Source: Ignavibacteriota bacterium (lineage in GTDB: Bacteria; Bacteroidota; Ignavibacteria; Ignavibacteriales; Melioribacteraceae). From it: a stretch of 64,000 nucleotides of DNA. The notes beneath the pieces were generated by a model. That model had not been told where the DNA came from. It did no database searches and saw only the letters and a list, made by a program, of their open reading frames with translations. Shown one piece after another: positions 1 through 8,326 of this stretch (the first letter of the stretch is position 1; each line of letters starts with the position of its first letter). A program made the translations under genes and the position numbers. The DNA lies in NCBI GenBank assembly GCA_013112585.1, contig JABFGH010000006.1, positions 124,001 through 188,000 on the forward strand, in the 5' to 3' direction.

Positions 1-198
1 GCAATAGTAGCAATACTGCCGGCGTTTGTAAGCAGGTTTGGTGTTTCGCAAACATTTGCATCATTTTTTGGCGGTACAAGTTTGCTGATTATGGTTGGAG
101 TAGCACTTGATACTTTGCAGCAGATTGAATCTCATCTATTGATGAGGCATTACGATGGATTTATGAAATCCGGGAAAATGAAAGGAAGAAGATTTTAA
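1..198 (+). CDS. secY: Preprotein translocase subunit SecY (3' end only)
   Basis: Only the last 65 codons lie in the window. SecY is the membrane channel of the Sec translocon, used by the many signal-peptide proteins encoded further along. The visible part shows the final transmembrane segment ([16 protein letters not shown]) followed by the family's conserved cytoplasmic tail, [17 protein letters not shown], and a basic end. It reads straight from base 1 to TAA. infA begins 28 bases later, so the adk and map genes that usually sit between secY and infA are absent from this position. Identity is certain from the tail motif and from the ribosomal-protein context. Confidence 0.95.
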   Translation, partial: AIVAILPAFVSRFGVSQTFASFFGGTSLLIMVGVALDTLQQIESHLLMRHYDGFMKSGKMKGRRF

Positions 199-226
199 TA
201 ATTTAATTAATAAGATTTACTGAGAT

Positions 227-445
227 ATGGCTAAACAAGGACCAATAAAAGTTGACGGAGTAGTAACCGAAACATTACCAAATGCAAATTTCAAAGTGCA
301 GTTGGATAACGGGCATAATATACTTGCTCATATATCCGGCAAAATGAGAATGCATTTTATTAAAATTTTGGTCGGTGACAAAGTGGCAATAGAATTATCG
401 CCATATGATCTCAACAAAGGTAGAATTACCTACAGATACAAATAG
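227..445 (+). CDS. infA: Translation initiation factor IF-1
   Basis: A 72-residue protein, the normal length for IF-1, made of a single S1-type OB fold. IF-1 binds the A site of the 30S subunit during initiation. Diagnostic stretches are [20 protein letters not shown] and [21 protein letters not shown], ending in GRITYRYK. It lies between secY and rpmJ in the spc/alpha-type operon. The ATG is the only sensible start; no strong Shine-Dalgarno sequence precedes it. Confidence 0.97.
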   Translation: MAKQGPIKVDGVVTETLPNANFKVQLDNGHNILAHISGKMRMHFIKILVGDKVAIELSPYDLNKGRITYRYK

Positions 446-458
446 CGGAGATATTAAA

Positions 459-572
459 ATGAAGGTTCGTGCTTCAGTTAAAAAGATTTGTGATAATTGT
501 AAAATAATTAAAAGAAAAGGCGTTGTAAGAGTTATCTGTAAAAATCCAAAACACAAACAACGTCAAGGTTAA
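459..572 (+). CDS. rpmJ: 50S ribosomal protein L36
   Basis: A 37-codon gene found by reading the gap between infA and rpsM. The product begins [15 protein letters not shown] and ends NPKHKQRQG. It carries the zinc-ribbon set of ligands (Cys11, Cys14, Cys27, His32), so it is the zinc-binding form of L36. It starts 13 bases after the infA stop, with a GGAG-like ribosome site at 447-450, and ends 24 bases before rpsM. Its size, motif and place between infA and rpsM make the call secure. Confidence 0.96.
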   Translation: MKVRASVKKICDNCKIIKRKGVVRVICKNPKHKQRQG

Positions 573-596
573 ACGTAAAATTAGGAGGCTAATAGC

Positions 597-977
597 TTGG
601 CTCGTATAGCTGGAATCGATTTACCAAAACAGAAAAAAGCTTATATCGGATTAACATACATCTACGGCATAGGTCAAACCTCTGCTAAATTAATTTTGGA
701 AAAATCCGGAATTGATCCGAATAAGAAAGTTCAAGAATTAACTGAAGAAGAAGTTGCAAAAATAAGATCAGTTATGACCTCTGATTTTAAAGTTGAAGGT
801 TCATTGCGAAGTGAAGTGCAGCAGAACATTAAAAGGTTAATGGACATTGGATGTTATCGTGGATTAAGACATAGACGAGGATTGCCGGTTAGGGGACAAA
901 GAACCCGAACAAATTCCAGAACCCGAAAAGGTAAAAAACGTACGGTTGCTGGAAAGAAAAAAGCACCCGGCAAGTAA
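597..977 (+). CDS. rpsM: 30S ribosomal protein S13
   Basis: A 126-residue S13, in the head of the small subunit, where it contacts the P-site tRNA and 50S bridge elements. It opens [20 protein letters not shown] and carries the conserved [21 protein letters not shown] segment near residues 91-109, followed by a basic tail. The start is TTG, supported by a strong AGGAGG at 583-588 eight bases upstream. The next gene, rpsK, follows after 29 bases. Confidence 0.97.
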   Translation: MARIAGIDLPKQKKAYIGLTYIYGIGQTSAKLILEKSGIDPNKKVQELTEEEVAKIRSVMTSDFKVEGSLRSEVQQNIKRLMDIGCYRGLRHRRGLPVRGQRTRTNSRTRKGKKRTVAGKKKAPGK

Positions 978-1006
978 TAAGTAGTTAATTTAACAGGAGT
1001 ATAACT

Positions 1007-1393
1007 TTGGCTAAAACAGCAAGAAAAACAAAAAAGAAAGTACATGTTGATTCGGTTGGTGTTGCCCATATAAAAGCATCTTTTAACAATGTAATTGTTA
1101 CAATTACAGATGTTTACGGCAATACAATATCTTGGTCATCTGCCGGTAAAAACGGTTTTAAAGGATCGAGAAAAAATACACCTTATGCTTCTCAAGTATC
1201 GGCAGAAGCTGCTGCTAAAGAAGCTTATGGTTTGGGATTGCGACGTGTAGAAGTATTTGTAAAAGGACCCGGTTCAGGTAGAGAAGCTGCAATTAGAGCT
1301 TTAAATACCGCAGGTTTATCAATTACTTCAATCAAAGACATTACCCCAATTCCGCATAATGGATGCAGACCACCGAAACGTAGAAGAGTTTAA
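1007..1393 (+). CDS. rpsK: 30S ribosomal protein S11
   Basis: A 128-residue S11, a platform protein of the 30S subunit. After a basic N-terminus the family signature runs through [15 protein letters not shown] (about 21-35), then [11 protein letters not shown] and the invariant C-terminal end [15 protein letters not shown]. The start is TTG, like rpsM, with an AGGAG at 995-999. The order rpsM-rpsK-rpsD-rpoA-rplQ is the usual alpha operon. Confidence 0.97.
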   Translation: MAKTARKTKKKVHVDSVGVAHIKASFNNVIVTITDVYGNTISWSSAGKNGFKGSRKNTPYASQVSAEAAAKEAYGLGLRRVEVFVKGPGSGREAAIRALNTAGLSITSIKDITPIPHNGCRPPKRRRV

Positions 1394-1409
1394 TAGGAGA
1401 AAATGATAG

Positions 1410-2036
1410 ATGGCTAGATATATTGGACCAAATTGTAAACTGTGCAGAAGGGAAAAACAGAAGTTGTTTCTAAAAGGCAGCAAGTGTCATTCAGATAAAT
1501 GCCCTATAGAATCAAAAAACTATCCTCCCGGTGAGCATGGTCTAAGCAGAAGAGTTAAGTTTTCTGAATATGGTTTGCAGCTTAGAGAAAAACAAAAAGT
1601 GAAAAGAATGTATGGATTGCTCGAAGCTCAATTCCATTCTTACTATGTTAAAGCGAACAGACAAAAAGGTGTTCCCGGTGAAAACTTAATTAAAATTCTT
1701 GAAAGAAGATTAGACAATACCGTGTTTAGATTAGGTTTTGCTTCATCAAGAAAAGAAGCACGTCAATTGCTTCTTCACAGGCACTTTTTAGTAAATGGTA
1801 AAATTGTAAATATACCTTCCTACTTACTAAAACCCGGTGACGTTATTAGTGTGAGAGACAAAAGTAAAAAATTAGATGTAGTTCATAATTCATTGAGAAA
1901 AACTAAAGATAATCTTTATAGCTGGCTGCAAGTTGATAAGGCATTACTTTCGGGTACGTTTTTACAAATACCGGAAAGGGATGAAGTACCGCTTACAGCT
2001 AATGAACAATTAATTGTTGAATTATATTCTAAGTAA
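1410..2036 (+). CDS. rpsD: 30S ribosomal protein S4
   Basis: A 208-residue S4, a primary 16S rRNA-binding protein that nucleates 30S assembly and in many bacteria represses its own operon. The N-terminus has a zinc-type cysteine cluster (CKLC near 9-12 and CHSDKC near 26-31), so this is the Cys-containing S4 form. The S4 RNA-binding domain follows ([23 protein letters not shown] at about 96-118). ATG start 16 bases after rpsK, with an AGGAG at 1395-1399. Confidence 0.97.
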   Translation: MARYIGPNCKLCRREKQKLFLKGSKCHSDKCPIESKNYPPGEHGLSRRVKFSEYGLQLREKQKVKRMYGLLEAQFHSYYVKANRQKGVPGENLIKILERRLDNTVFRLGFASSRKEARQLLLHRHFLVNGKIVNIPSYLLKPGDVISVRDKSKKLDVVHNSLRKTKDNLYSWLQVDKALLSGTFLQIPERDEVPLTANEQLIVELYSK

Positions 2037-2066
2037 TTATAAAAAATTAAAAGTAGAGGATTCTGG

Positions 2067-3062
2067 ATGAGCTATCCTTTTATCAAAATGCCGGAAGGCG
2101 TCGTTTTAGATGAGTCATCAGCAACAGATACGTACGGGAAATTTACTGTACAGCCGTTAGAGAGAGGATTTGGTGTAACCCTTGGTAATTCTTTCAGACG
2201 AGTTTTACTTTCATCACTTACCGGTGCAGCTATTACTGCAATTAAGGTAGATGGAATTCTACATGAGTTTACTACCATTCCCGGTGTTGTTGAAGATGCA
2301 ACTGAGATTATTCTTAATCTCAAAAAAATAAGAATGAAAATTATTAATAACAAAACTAATAAGGCTGAAGTTAACTTATCAGGCGCTGCCAATTTTACTG
2401 CAGCAGATTTGCAGAAAGTTTGCCCCGATATTGAAATACTAAATCCTGATGTTCACATTGCAACTTTAAATGATGATGCAAAACTTACTATTGAATTTCG
2501 ATTTGGTTTTGGTAAAGGATATGTACCTGCAAGCGAACAGAAAATTGTTGATCAAACAATCGGTATAATTCCAATCGATTCAATTTTTACTCCTATTATT
2601 AATGTTAACTATGAAGTAGAAAATGTTAGAATTGGAGAAAGTAACGATTTTGAAAAACTTACATTAGAAGTTACAACCGATGGATCGCTTACTCCTGAAG
2701 AAGCTTTATCCAGCTCCGGTAAAATTATGAAAGATCATGTTAATCTTTTCATAAACTTTGATGTTGAACCGGAAGTTGAAAAAGTTGAAAGTGAAAAAGA
2801 TGCTGAAACTGAAAGAATAAGAAATATTCTTATTACTAATGTTGATGATCTTGAACTCAGTGTAAGATCGCACAATTGCTTAAAAGCCGCTAACATTAAA
2901 ACTTTGGGCGATTTAGTTAGAAAAGATGAAAGCGAAATGCTGCGATTCCGTAATTTCGGTAGAAAATCTTTGGCTGAATTATTAGAGATTGTTGAAAATT
3001 ACGGATTGGATTTCGGCATGGACGTTGACAAATACGTGAATGAGAAACCTGAAAATAACTAA
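2067..3062 (+). CDS. rpoA: DNA-directed RNA polymerase subunit alpha
   Basis: A 331-residue alpha subunit that dimerises to scaffold RNA polymerase and contacts promoter DNA and activators. The N-terminal domain (about 1-235) includes ERGFGVTLGNSFRRVLLSS. An acidic linker (about 236-250) leads to the C-terminal domain, with the helix-hairpin-helix segment SVRSHNCLKAANIKTLGDLV and FGRKSLAELLEIV. RBS AGAGGA at 2054-2059. Thirty bases separate it from rpsD and 21 from rplQ, so it is part of one transcription unit. Confidence 0.97.
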   Translation: MSYPFIKMPEGVVLDESSATDTYGKFTVQPLERGFGVTLGNSFRRVLLSSLTGAAITAIKVDGILHEFTTIPGVVEDATEIILNLKKIRMKIINNKTNKAEVNLSGAANFTAADLQKVCPDIEILNPDVHIATLNDDAKLTIEFRFGFGKGYVPASEQKIVDQTIGIIPIDSIFTPIINVNYEVENVRIGESNDFEKLTLEVTTDGSLTPEEALSSSGKIMKDHVNLFINFDVEPEVEKVESEKDAETERIRNILITNVDDLELSVRSHNCLKAANIKTLGDLVRKDESEMLRFRNFGRKSLAELLEIVENYGLDFGMDVDKYVNEKPENN

Positions 3063-3083
3063 TCTATTGACTAAGGAATTATA

Positions 3084-3815
3084 ATGAGACACAGATTAAA
3101 AGGACGAAAATTAGGTAGAACAAGAAGTCATAGAATTTCAACCCTAAGATCTTTAGCTACTGCTTTAATTAAACATAAAAAAATAACTACTACCTTAGCT
3201 AAAGCTAAAGAGGCTAAAAGATTTATTGAACCGCTTATTACTAAAGCAAAAGATAATTCTATTCATTCAAAAAGATTGGTTTCTAAACATATTAAAGATA
3301 GAGAAGCTGTAACAGAACTTTTTACAGAAATAGCCGAAAAAGTAGGTGACAGACCGGGCGGTTACACCAGAGTTGTAAAACTTGGAACTCGCTTAGGTGA
3401 TGCTGCCGAAATGGCAATTCTTGAACTTGTTGATTTTAATGAGCTTGCTCAAAAGAAAAAAAAGAAATCTGAACCTGCTGAAGATAAAGCGAAAGCAGTA
3501 GATGAAAAAGCTGAAGCAGCGGCTCCTCCTGCAGAAATTGAAGAAGCCGAAGTTGTTGAAGAAACAGATGTTAAAGAAGAAGCTAAAGAAGCTGTAGATG
3601 TTAAAGAAGAAGCAAAAGATAAAGAAGCTGTAGATGTTAAGGAAAAAACAGAAGTTAAAGAAGAAGCTAAAGAAGCTGTAGATGATAAGAAAGAAACAAA
3701 AAAGGCATCTGAAGAAGTAAAGACTGCAGAAAAAAAAGAAGAAAAAGCTGAAGAAGCAAAACCAAAAGAAACAGCTAAAGACGTAAAGAAATCAGAGAAA
3801 AAAGAAGATAAATAA
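3084..3815 (+). CDS. rplQ: 50S ribosomal protein L17 with long Lys/Glu/Ala-rich C-terminal tail
   Basis: Residues 1 to about 125 are a normal L17 ([17 protein letters not shown] at the start, then [25 protein letters not shown]), a large-subunit protein near the exit tunnel. The protein then continues to 243 residues, about twice the family's usual length. The extra part is a low-complexity, highly charged tail of K, E, A, V and D. It contains repeated [10 protein letters not shown] units, encoded by a 31-bp sequence that occurs identically at 3570-3600 and 3654-3684. The frame is open throughout and a terminator follows 20 bases later, so the extension is real rather than a fusion. Its role is not known; it is probably disordered or coiled. 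Confidence 0.95.
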   Translation: MRHRLKGRKLGRTRSHRISTLRSLATALIKHKKITTTLAKAKEAKRFIEPLITKAKDNSIHSKRLVSKHIKDREAVTELFTEIAEKVGDRPGGYTRVVKLGTRLGDAAEMAILELVDFNELAQKKKKKSEPAEDKAKAVDEKAEAAAPPAEIEEAEVVEETDVKEEAKEAVDVKEEAKDKEAVDVKEKTEVKEEAKEAVDDKKETKKASEEVKTAEKKEEKAEEAKPKETAKDVKKSEKKEDK

Positions 3816-3835
3816 TTCTGTTCTATTTTTTTAAT

Positions 3836-3871
3836 AAGAGTAATCGATATATCCGATTACTCTTTTTTTTT
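3836..3871 (+). terminator. Intrinsic terminator of the ribosomal-protein operon
   Basis: A perfect 11-bp stem, AAGAGTAATCG at 3836-3846 with CGATTACTCTT at 3854-3864 and a 7-base loop, runs into an unbroken T tract at 3863-3871. It begins 20 bases after the rplQ stop and just before engB, so it should end transcription of the ribosomal genes. Confidence 0.9.
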
Positions 3872-3878
3872 AAATGCG

Positions 3879-4457
3879 ATGAATATTCAATTTCTTAAAT
3901 CAGTGTTTCATCTTAAAGATTTGCCGAGTGATGATAAACCCGAAATTATCCTTTGCGGTCGTTCTAATGTTGGTAAATCTTCATTTATTAATACTGTTTT
4001 TAATAGAAAAAATATTGCTAAAACAAGTTCATCACCCGGTAAAACGCGTTCCTTAAATTTTTATTTGTTAGATGAAAAATATTACTTGGTTGATTTACCC
4101 GGTTTCGGTTATGCCAAGGTTTCAAAAAAGGAAAGAGATGCATGGCAAAAATTAGTTGACGGATACATTCAAACCGATAGAAATTTTGTACACGCATTTC
4201 ACTTTATCGACAGCAGACATAAACCTACAAATCTTGATTTACTGCTGCATGATTACATTGTTGAATTTGAAATTCCGTTCACTATTATCTTAAGTAAAAT
4301 AGATAAACTTAATCAATCGGAAACAGCAAAAGCGGAAAAAATATTAAGGGAAACTTTTCCCGATGTTTCAGCTGCAAATTCATTCATAAAGTTTTCTTCA
4401 ACAAAAGGAATTGGTAATAAAATAGTTCAAAAAAAAATTGAAAAGATTCTTAATTGA
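3879..4457 (+). CDS. engB: Ribosome biogenesis GTP-binding protein EngB (YihA/YsxC)
   Basis: A 192-residue small GTPase of the TrmE-Era-EngA-EngB-like family, required for 50S assembly. G1 is GRSNVGKSS at residues 27-35, G2 lies in KTSSSPGKTRSLNFY, G3 is DLPGFG and G4 is SKID, a common EngB version of TKxD. Length is typical. The ATG is 8 bases after the terminator T tract, so the gene needs its own promoter or read-through; no obvious promoter was seen. Confidence 0.95.
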   Translation: MNIQFLKSVFHLKDLPSDDKPEIILCGRSNVGKSSFINTVFNRKNIAKTSSSPGKTRSLNFYLLDEKYYLVDLPGFGYAKVSKKERDAWQKLVDGYIQTDRNFVHAFHFIDSRHKPTNLDLLLHDYIVEFEIPFTIILSKIDKLNQSETAKAEKILRETFPDVSAANSFIKFSSTKGIGNKIVQKKIEKILN

Positions 4458-4539
4458 TGCAAATTAATTTATGTTTTAGTATTATTTGGTTTGGACTTTC
4501 TAATAAAAAATATTTTTTATTCATACCGGTTAATGTGTA

Positions 4540-6420
4540 ATGGGATTTAGTTTAAAAAATAGAAAAAGATTATTAATTTTTATTATAGTCCCAATTCTTG
4601 CATTTATTCCAGTCTTTACCGACCTGTTTATTTTAAAATTAATAGCGGCAATTTTATTAGTAGCTTACGTAGGTGTAATAATATTTTTACGTGATTCCGT
4701 AAAATCAGCGCCGTTTGATGATGAAGAAGATATTAAGATTAAGGATGATAAAGATTATTCCGAGGAGAGATTAGATAAGGAATTTGATACTGATGCCGGT
4801 GAAGGTTTTGAAATTGTATCCGGGAGTAAATCTATCGAAGTTCTAACTGCCGATAATATTGGCTCGGCACCGAGCGAGCGTAATAAAAACTTATTTAAAC
4901 CGCCTGACCTTAAAGCTAATTTTGAAAAAATTGCTACGGAAAAATTACCTTCAGATTTAGGGCATGATGCTCAATTTGGATTTGTTCTGGAAAAAATTCT
5001 TAGCGTTGTTAAAGAGGCTTATCTCGGTCACTCGGCAATATTTTTCTGGTACAGTAAAAAAAATAATCGATTAACATTGGATAAATTTGTTTCGAACACA
5101 ACCGAAATTACTAAACAGAAATTTGAAATTGAAGATGATATTTTAAGTAAGATAGTAATAAATGAAGAACCTGAACTGTTAACGGAAATATCGCCCACAG
5201 CTGAAGCAGACGTGATACGCTATTACGATAAACCGCAGGGTATAAAAAGTTTTATTGGCGTACCCCTTTATTATAATGAGAAGCTTTCCGGTATTCTAAC
5301 TCTCGATTCGCGCGAGCCGGATGCTTATGGAATTGAAACAATTTATTCGCTTGGTAAAATTATTCGAGTCATTTCTGTAATAATTTCAATGTTCGAAGAT
5401 AAGTATGCCGAAAGTCTATCCGACCAGCGGTTAAAGGGATTGCTAAGTGTACTTAATACCGATAAAAAATTTGAAACTGAAGATGAACTTCAAAACTCCT
5501 TAGTAAACTCGGTAAGAAATTTACTTCCGTGGGATGCTTTTACATTTGTCTATTTTAATCCGCAGGAGCAGCTATTTAAAACATCACGAATAGTAAATAA
5601 AACATCCTTAAAATATGTAGGCGAACATTTAGAAGTTGAGCTGAATAATACACTGGTAGGCAAAGCAATACTTAGCGGACTGCCTGTAAAAATTGATGAC
5701 ACTTCAGAATCAGATTATGTGCGATATTCAAAATCTGAAGATGTAAGTTTTGAAGGATCATTTTTTGCCGTTCCCCTTGTTTTTGATAAACAGAACTACG
5801 GCGTGCTTTGCATGGAAAGTCTCAAAAAAAATGTTTACTCAAACGAAGATGTAAATTTTATAAAGCAGGCAATAAAAATATTTTCATTTATTGTTTATGC
5901 TTATTCATCACAAAGTATTTTACGCAATCTTTTATCGGTAGATGTAGAAACAAAAACGCTTAATAAAAATACATTTGTTGAAAGAGTGAGTGTTGATTTA
6001 GTAAAAGCCAAAGGACTTAAAGTACCCGGTGCATTAGCCCTTATAAAAATTGATGAGTTTTTAGAACAGGATTCACTTTTTGAAGGTGACCTTTTCCCTA
6101 AAGTTTTAGAATCGATTGTTAAAATTATAAGGGAAGAAATTACTCCGCTTGGTTTACTCGGCAGGTTAGACAATAAAGTTTTTGCAGTTTACTTTTTTAA
6201 TGCCACCACAAAAGATGTTTATCTTTGGGCAGAAAAATTAAGAATAAAAATTGCACGTAATCCAATTGCAGTTTTATCAAAGCAAACAACTTTTACCGTT
6301 TCAATAGGTGTTGCATCTGCAAATGATAAAACAAATTTTGAAGAAGTATATCACAATGCTGAACTTGCTCTTGAAAAAGCTATTGAAACCGGCGGCAATT
6401 CAGTTAAAAATATAAACTAG
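4540..6420 (+). CDS. Membrane-anchored double-GAF protein with degenerate GGDEF domain
   Basis: A 626-residue protein. Two hydrophobic helices at about 9-50 anchor it. A charged linker leads to two GAF-like domains, about 143-285 and 294-455 (each with the fold's SFIGVPLYYNEKLSGILTLDS or FFAVPLVFDKQNYGVLCMES type strand), and then a GGDEF-like domain, about 463-626, with the closing SIGVAS motif. The GGDEF signature itself reads DNKVF at residues 544-548 (GRLDNKVFAV), so diguanylate cyclase activity is unlikely. It may act as a sensor or binding platform. deoB follows after 6 bases, suggesting co-transcription. The domain assignment is from pattern only. Confidence 0.75.
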   Translation: MGFSLKNRKRLLIFIIVPILAFIPVFTDLFILKLIAAILLVAYVGVIIFLRDSVKSAPFDDEEDIKIKDDKDYSEERLDKEFDTDAGEGFEIVSGSKSIEVLTADNIGSAPSERNKNLFKPPDLKANFEKIATEKLPSDLGHDAQFGFVLEKILSVVKEAYLGHSAIFFWYSKKNNRLTLDKFVSNTTEITKQKFEIEDDILSKIVINEEPELLTEISPTAEADVIRYYDKPQGIKSFIGVPLYYNEKLSGILTLDSREPDAYGIETIYSLGKIIRVISVIISMFEDKYAESLSDQRLKGLLSVLNTDKKFETEDELQNSLVNSVRNLLPWDAFTFVYFNPQEQLFKTSRIVNKTSLKYVGEHLEVELNNTLVGKAILSGLPVKIDDTSESDYVRYSKSEDVSFEGSFFAVPLVFDKQNYGVLCMESLKKNVYSNEDVNFIKQAIKIFSFIVYAYSSQSILRNLLSVDVETKTLNKNTFVERVSVDLVKAKGLKVPGALALIKIDEFLEQDSLFEGDLFPKVLESIVKIIREEITPLGLLGRLDNKVFAVYFFNATTKDVYLWAEKLRIKIARNPIAVLSKQTTFTVSIGVASANDKTNFEEVYHNAELALEKAIETGGNSVKNIN

Positions 6421-6426
6421 GTTAAC

Positions 6427-7590
6427 TTGAACAATTTTAACATTATAGTGTTAGATGGTGTTGGTATTGGCGAACTGCCCGATGCATCAAATTATGGTGA
6501 TGAAGGGAGTAATACTCTCGTAAACATAGCAAATAAAATAAATGGTTTGGAATTACCGAATTTAGAAAAAATGGGATTGGGTAATATTACTGAAATTAAT
6601 GGAGTAAATAAAACAAGCAGTCCGATTGCTTCATACGGTAAAATGGCTGAACTTTCTAAAGGTAAGGATTCTACAAGCGGGCATTGGGAAATTGGCGGTA
6701 TAAATGTTCAATTCGACTTTTCATATTTTCCCGATGGATTTACCGATGAAATAATTAAAGCCTTTATAGATAAGACCGGCGTTAAGGGAGTGCTCGGAAA
6801 TAAAGCTGCATCCGGAACTGAAATTATTAAAGAACTTGGAAATGAGCATGTTGAAACCGGATATCCAATAGTTTATACCAGTGTCGATTCCGTATTTCAA
6901 ATTGCTGCGCATGAAGAAGTAATACCTCTCGATCAGCTTTATGAGATTTGCAGAATTACACGTGAAGAAATTTTAACTGATGAAATTCCTATGGGAAGAG
7001 TTATTGCACGACCATTTATTGGAGAAAACGGAAATTACACCCGTACAACAAATCGTAAAGACTATTCGCTTGATCCGGTATCTGATACGATTTTGGATGT
7101 ACTTAGTAAAAATGGAATTAAAACAATTGCTGTAGGAAAAGTTAGCGACCTTTTTAATTATAGAGGAATTAAAACTTCTGTAGAATCAAAATCGAATGAA
7201 GAAGGAATTGAAAAAATAATTGAATGCAATAAAGTAAACAGCCGCAGCTTAATTTTTACTAATCTAGTTGACTTTGATGTGAATTACGGGCATCGGAACG
7301 ATCCTGAAGGATTTGCCGAAGCTTTAAAATACTTTGATAAAAACCTTCCAAGAATTTTACAGCAGTTAGATGAAACAGATGCGCTTATAATTACAGCAGA
7401 TCATGGTAATGACCCAACGATAATTAGTACAGATCACAGCAGGGAATATGTACCTCTACTGTTTTATCAAAAAAATAAAGAAGGTAAAAATTTAGGTACC
7501 AGAAAAACTTTTTCAGATGTAGCGCAGACTGCGGCTCATTATTTTAAAGTAAATAATGCCCTGGAAGGCATAAGTTTTTACGAAAATTAA
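6427..7590 (+). CDS. deoB: Phosphopentomutase
   Basis: A 387-residue metalloenzyme of the alkaline-phosphatase superfamily that interconverts ribose or deoxyribose 1-phosphate and 5-phosphate in nucleoside salvage. The N-terminus NIIVLDGVGIGELPDA carries the first metal aspartate. GKDSTSGHWEIGG is the phosphoryl-acceptor region, VDFDVNYGHRNDPEGFAEAL and TADHGNDPT are the metal-site motifs, and DHSREYVPLL closes the site. The start is TTG, 6 bases after the GAF protein. Length and all motifs match DeoB. Confidence 0.95.
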   Translation: MNNFNIIVLDGVGIGELPDASNYGDEGSNTLVNIANKINGLELPNLEKMGLGNITEINGVNKTSSPIASYGKMAELSKGKDSTSGHWEIGGINVQFDFSYFPDGFTDEIIKAFIDKTGVKGVLGNKAASGTEIIKELGNEHVETGYPIVYTSVDSVFQIAAHEEVIPLDQLYEICRITREEILTDEIPMGRVIARPFIGENGNYTRTTNRKDYSLDPVSDTILDVLSKNGIKTIAVGKVSDLFNYRGIKTSVESKSNEEGIEKIIECNKVNSRSLIFTNLVDFDVNYGHRNDPEGFAEALKYFDKNLPRILQQLDETDALIITADHGNDPTIISTDHSREYVPLLFYQKNKEGKNLGTRKTFSDVAQTAAHYFKVNNALEGISFYEN

Positions 7591-7743
7591 AGATTGGAAT
7601 TAAATAGTAACGAAATTTGTTTTTAAAGCGTCTAACATTTTGTAAAGAAAAAGAAACTAACAGTGTTTTGCTACATCTAACATAATAATTGTATATTAAA
7701 ATATTCAGCACTGATAATAAAACAGAATTTACGAGGAACGAAA

Positions 7744-8046
7744 TTGAATTTAGGAAAAGTAATCGGTACAGTCTGGTCAACCCGCAAGGATGAAAATCTT
7801 GTAGGAGCAAAATTCCTAATTGTAAAAGAACTTGATTTAGAATATAAGCCGAAAAATAATTTTGTTGTTGCGGTAGATTCCGTTGGAGCCGGAGTTGGTG
7901 AAATTGTATTATTTGCTCAAGGAAGTTCGGCAAGGCAAACTGCCTTTACAAAAAATAAACCGGTTGATGCTGTTATTATGGCAATTGTTGATAAACTTGA
8001 TGTTAGTGTTAAAGATAAAATAAAAGAGCTTGAGGAAGATAAATGA
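7744..8046 (+). CDS. EutN/CcmL-family microcompartment vertex protein (first of two)
   Basis: A 100-residue protein of the EutN/CcmL family, which forms the pentameric caps of bacterial microcompartment shells. Hallmarks are GKVIGTVWSTRKDENLVGAKF at the start, VAVDSVGAGVGEIVLFAQGSSAR in the middle and PVDAVIMAIVD near the end. The start is TTG with a GAGGAA ribosome site at 7733-7738. Its stop overlaps the start of a second family member. No hexameric BMC shell gene or signature cargo enzyme is in the window, so this is a stand-alone vertex pair. deoB upstream is a possible metabolic link, but that is inference. Confidence 0.85.
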   Translation: MNLGKVIGTVWSTRKDENLVGAKFLIVKELDLEYKPKNNFVVAVDSVGAGVGEIVLFAQGSSARQTAFTKNKPVDAVIMAIVDKLDVSVKDKIKELEEDK

Positions 8047-8315
8047 TTTTGGGTGAAGTTATTGGAACTATATGGGCAACCCGAAAGTATGAAACATTAA
8101 AAGGCTGCAAATTACAATTTGTGCAGCCGTTAAATTCTGAAATGAAAAAAATAGGTGAGCCGATAATTGCGGTTGACACAATTGGCGCCGGACCCGGTGA
8201 ATTGATATTTTATATAACAGCAAGTGAAGCTGTTATTCCGTTAGATGTTGATATGGCGCCAGTTGATGCTTCAATAGTTGGAATTGTTGACTCAGTAAAT
8301 TCGGTAATTAATTAG
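8043..8315 (+). CDS. EutN/CcmL-family microcompartment vertex protein (second of two)
   Basis: A 90-residue paralogue of the preceding gene, with [41 protein letters not shown] and [13 protein letters not shown]. It lacks the charged C-terminal helix of its neighbour. Its ATG overlaps the upstream stop by 4 bases (ATGA), so the two are translationally coupled and probably made in fixed proportion, possibly as a mixed oligomer. The rpoD ribosome site overlaps its stop codon, so rpoD is likely co-transcribed. Confidence 0.85.
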   Translation: MILGEVIGTIWATRKYETLKGCKLQFVQPLNSEMKKIGEPIIAVDTIGAGPGELIFYITASEAVIPLDVDMAPVDASIVGIVDSVNSVIN

Positions 8316-8320
8316 GAGGA
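8314..8320 (+). promoter_or_regulatory. Ribosome binding site fixing the TTG start of rpoD
   Basis: AGGAGGA overlaps the TAG stop of the second EutN/CcmL gene and lies 6 bases before the TTG at 8327, supporting that unusual start and coupling the two genes. Confidence 0.75.
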
Positions 8321-8326
8321 ATCGAA

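Noticed and set aside
4502-4521. Terminator after engB (AATAAAAAA-TA-TTTTTTATT)
   Set aside because: The stem is A-T only and would be too weak; it is ordinary for such A+T-rich sequence.
7544-7933. 129-codon minus-strand frame across the end of deoB and the first EutN/CcmL gene
   Set aside because: It overlaps two well-supported genes and shows no family motif or ribosome site.
7744-8315. A complete bacterial microcompartment locus
   Set aside because: Only two vertex-type genes are present; no hexameric shell or signature cargo gene is in the window.
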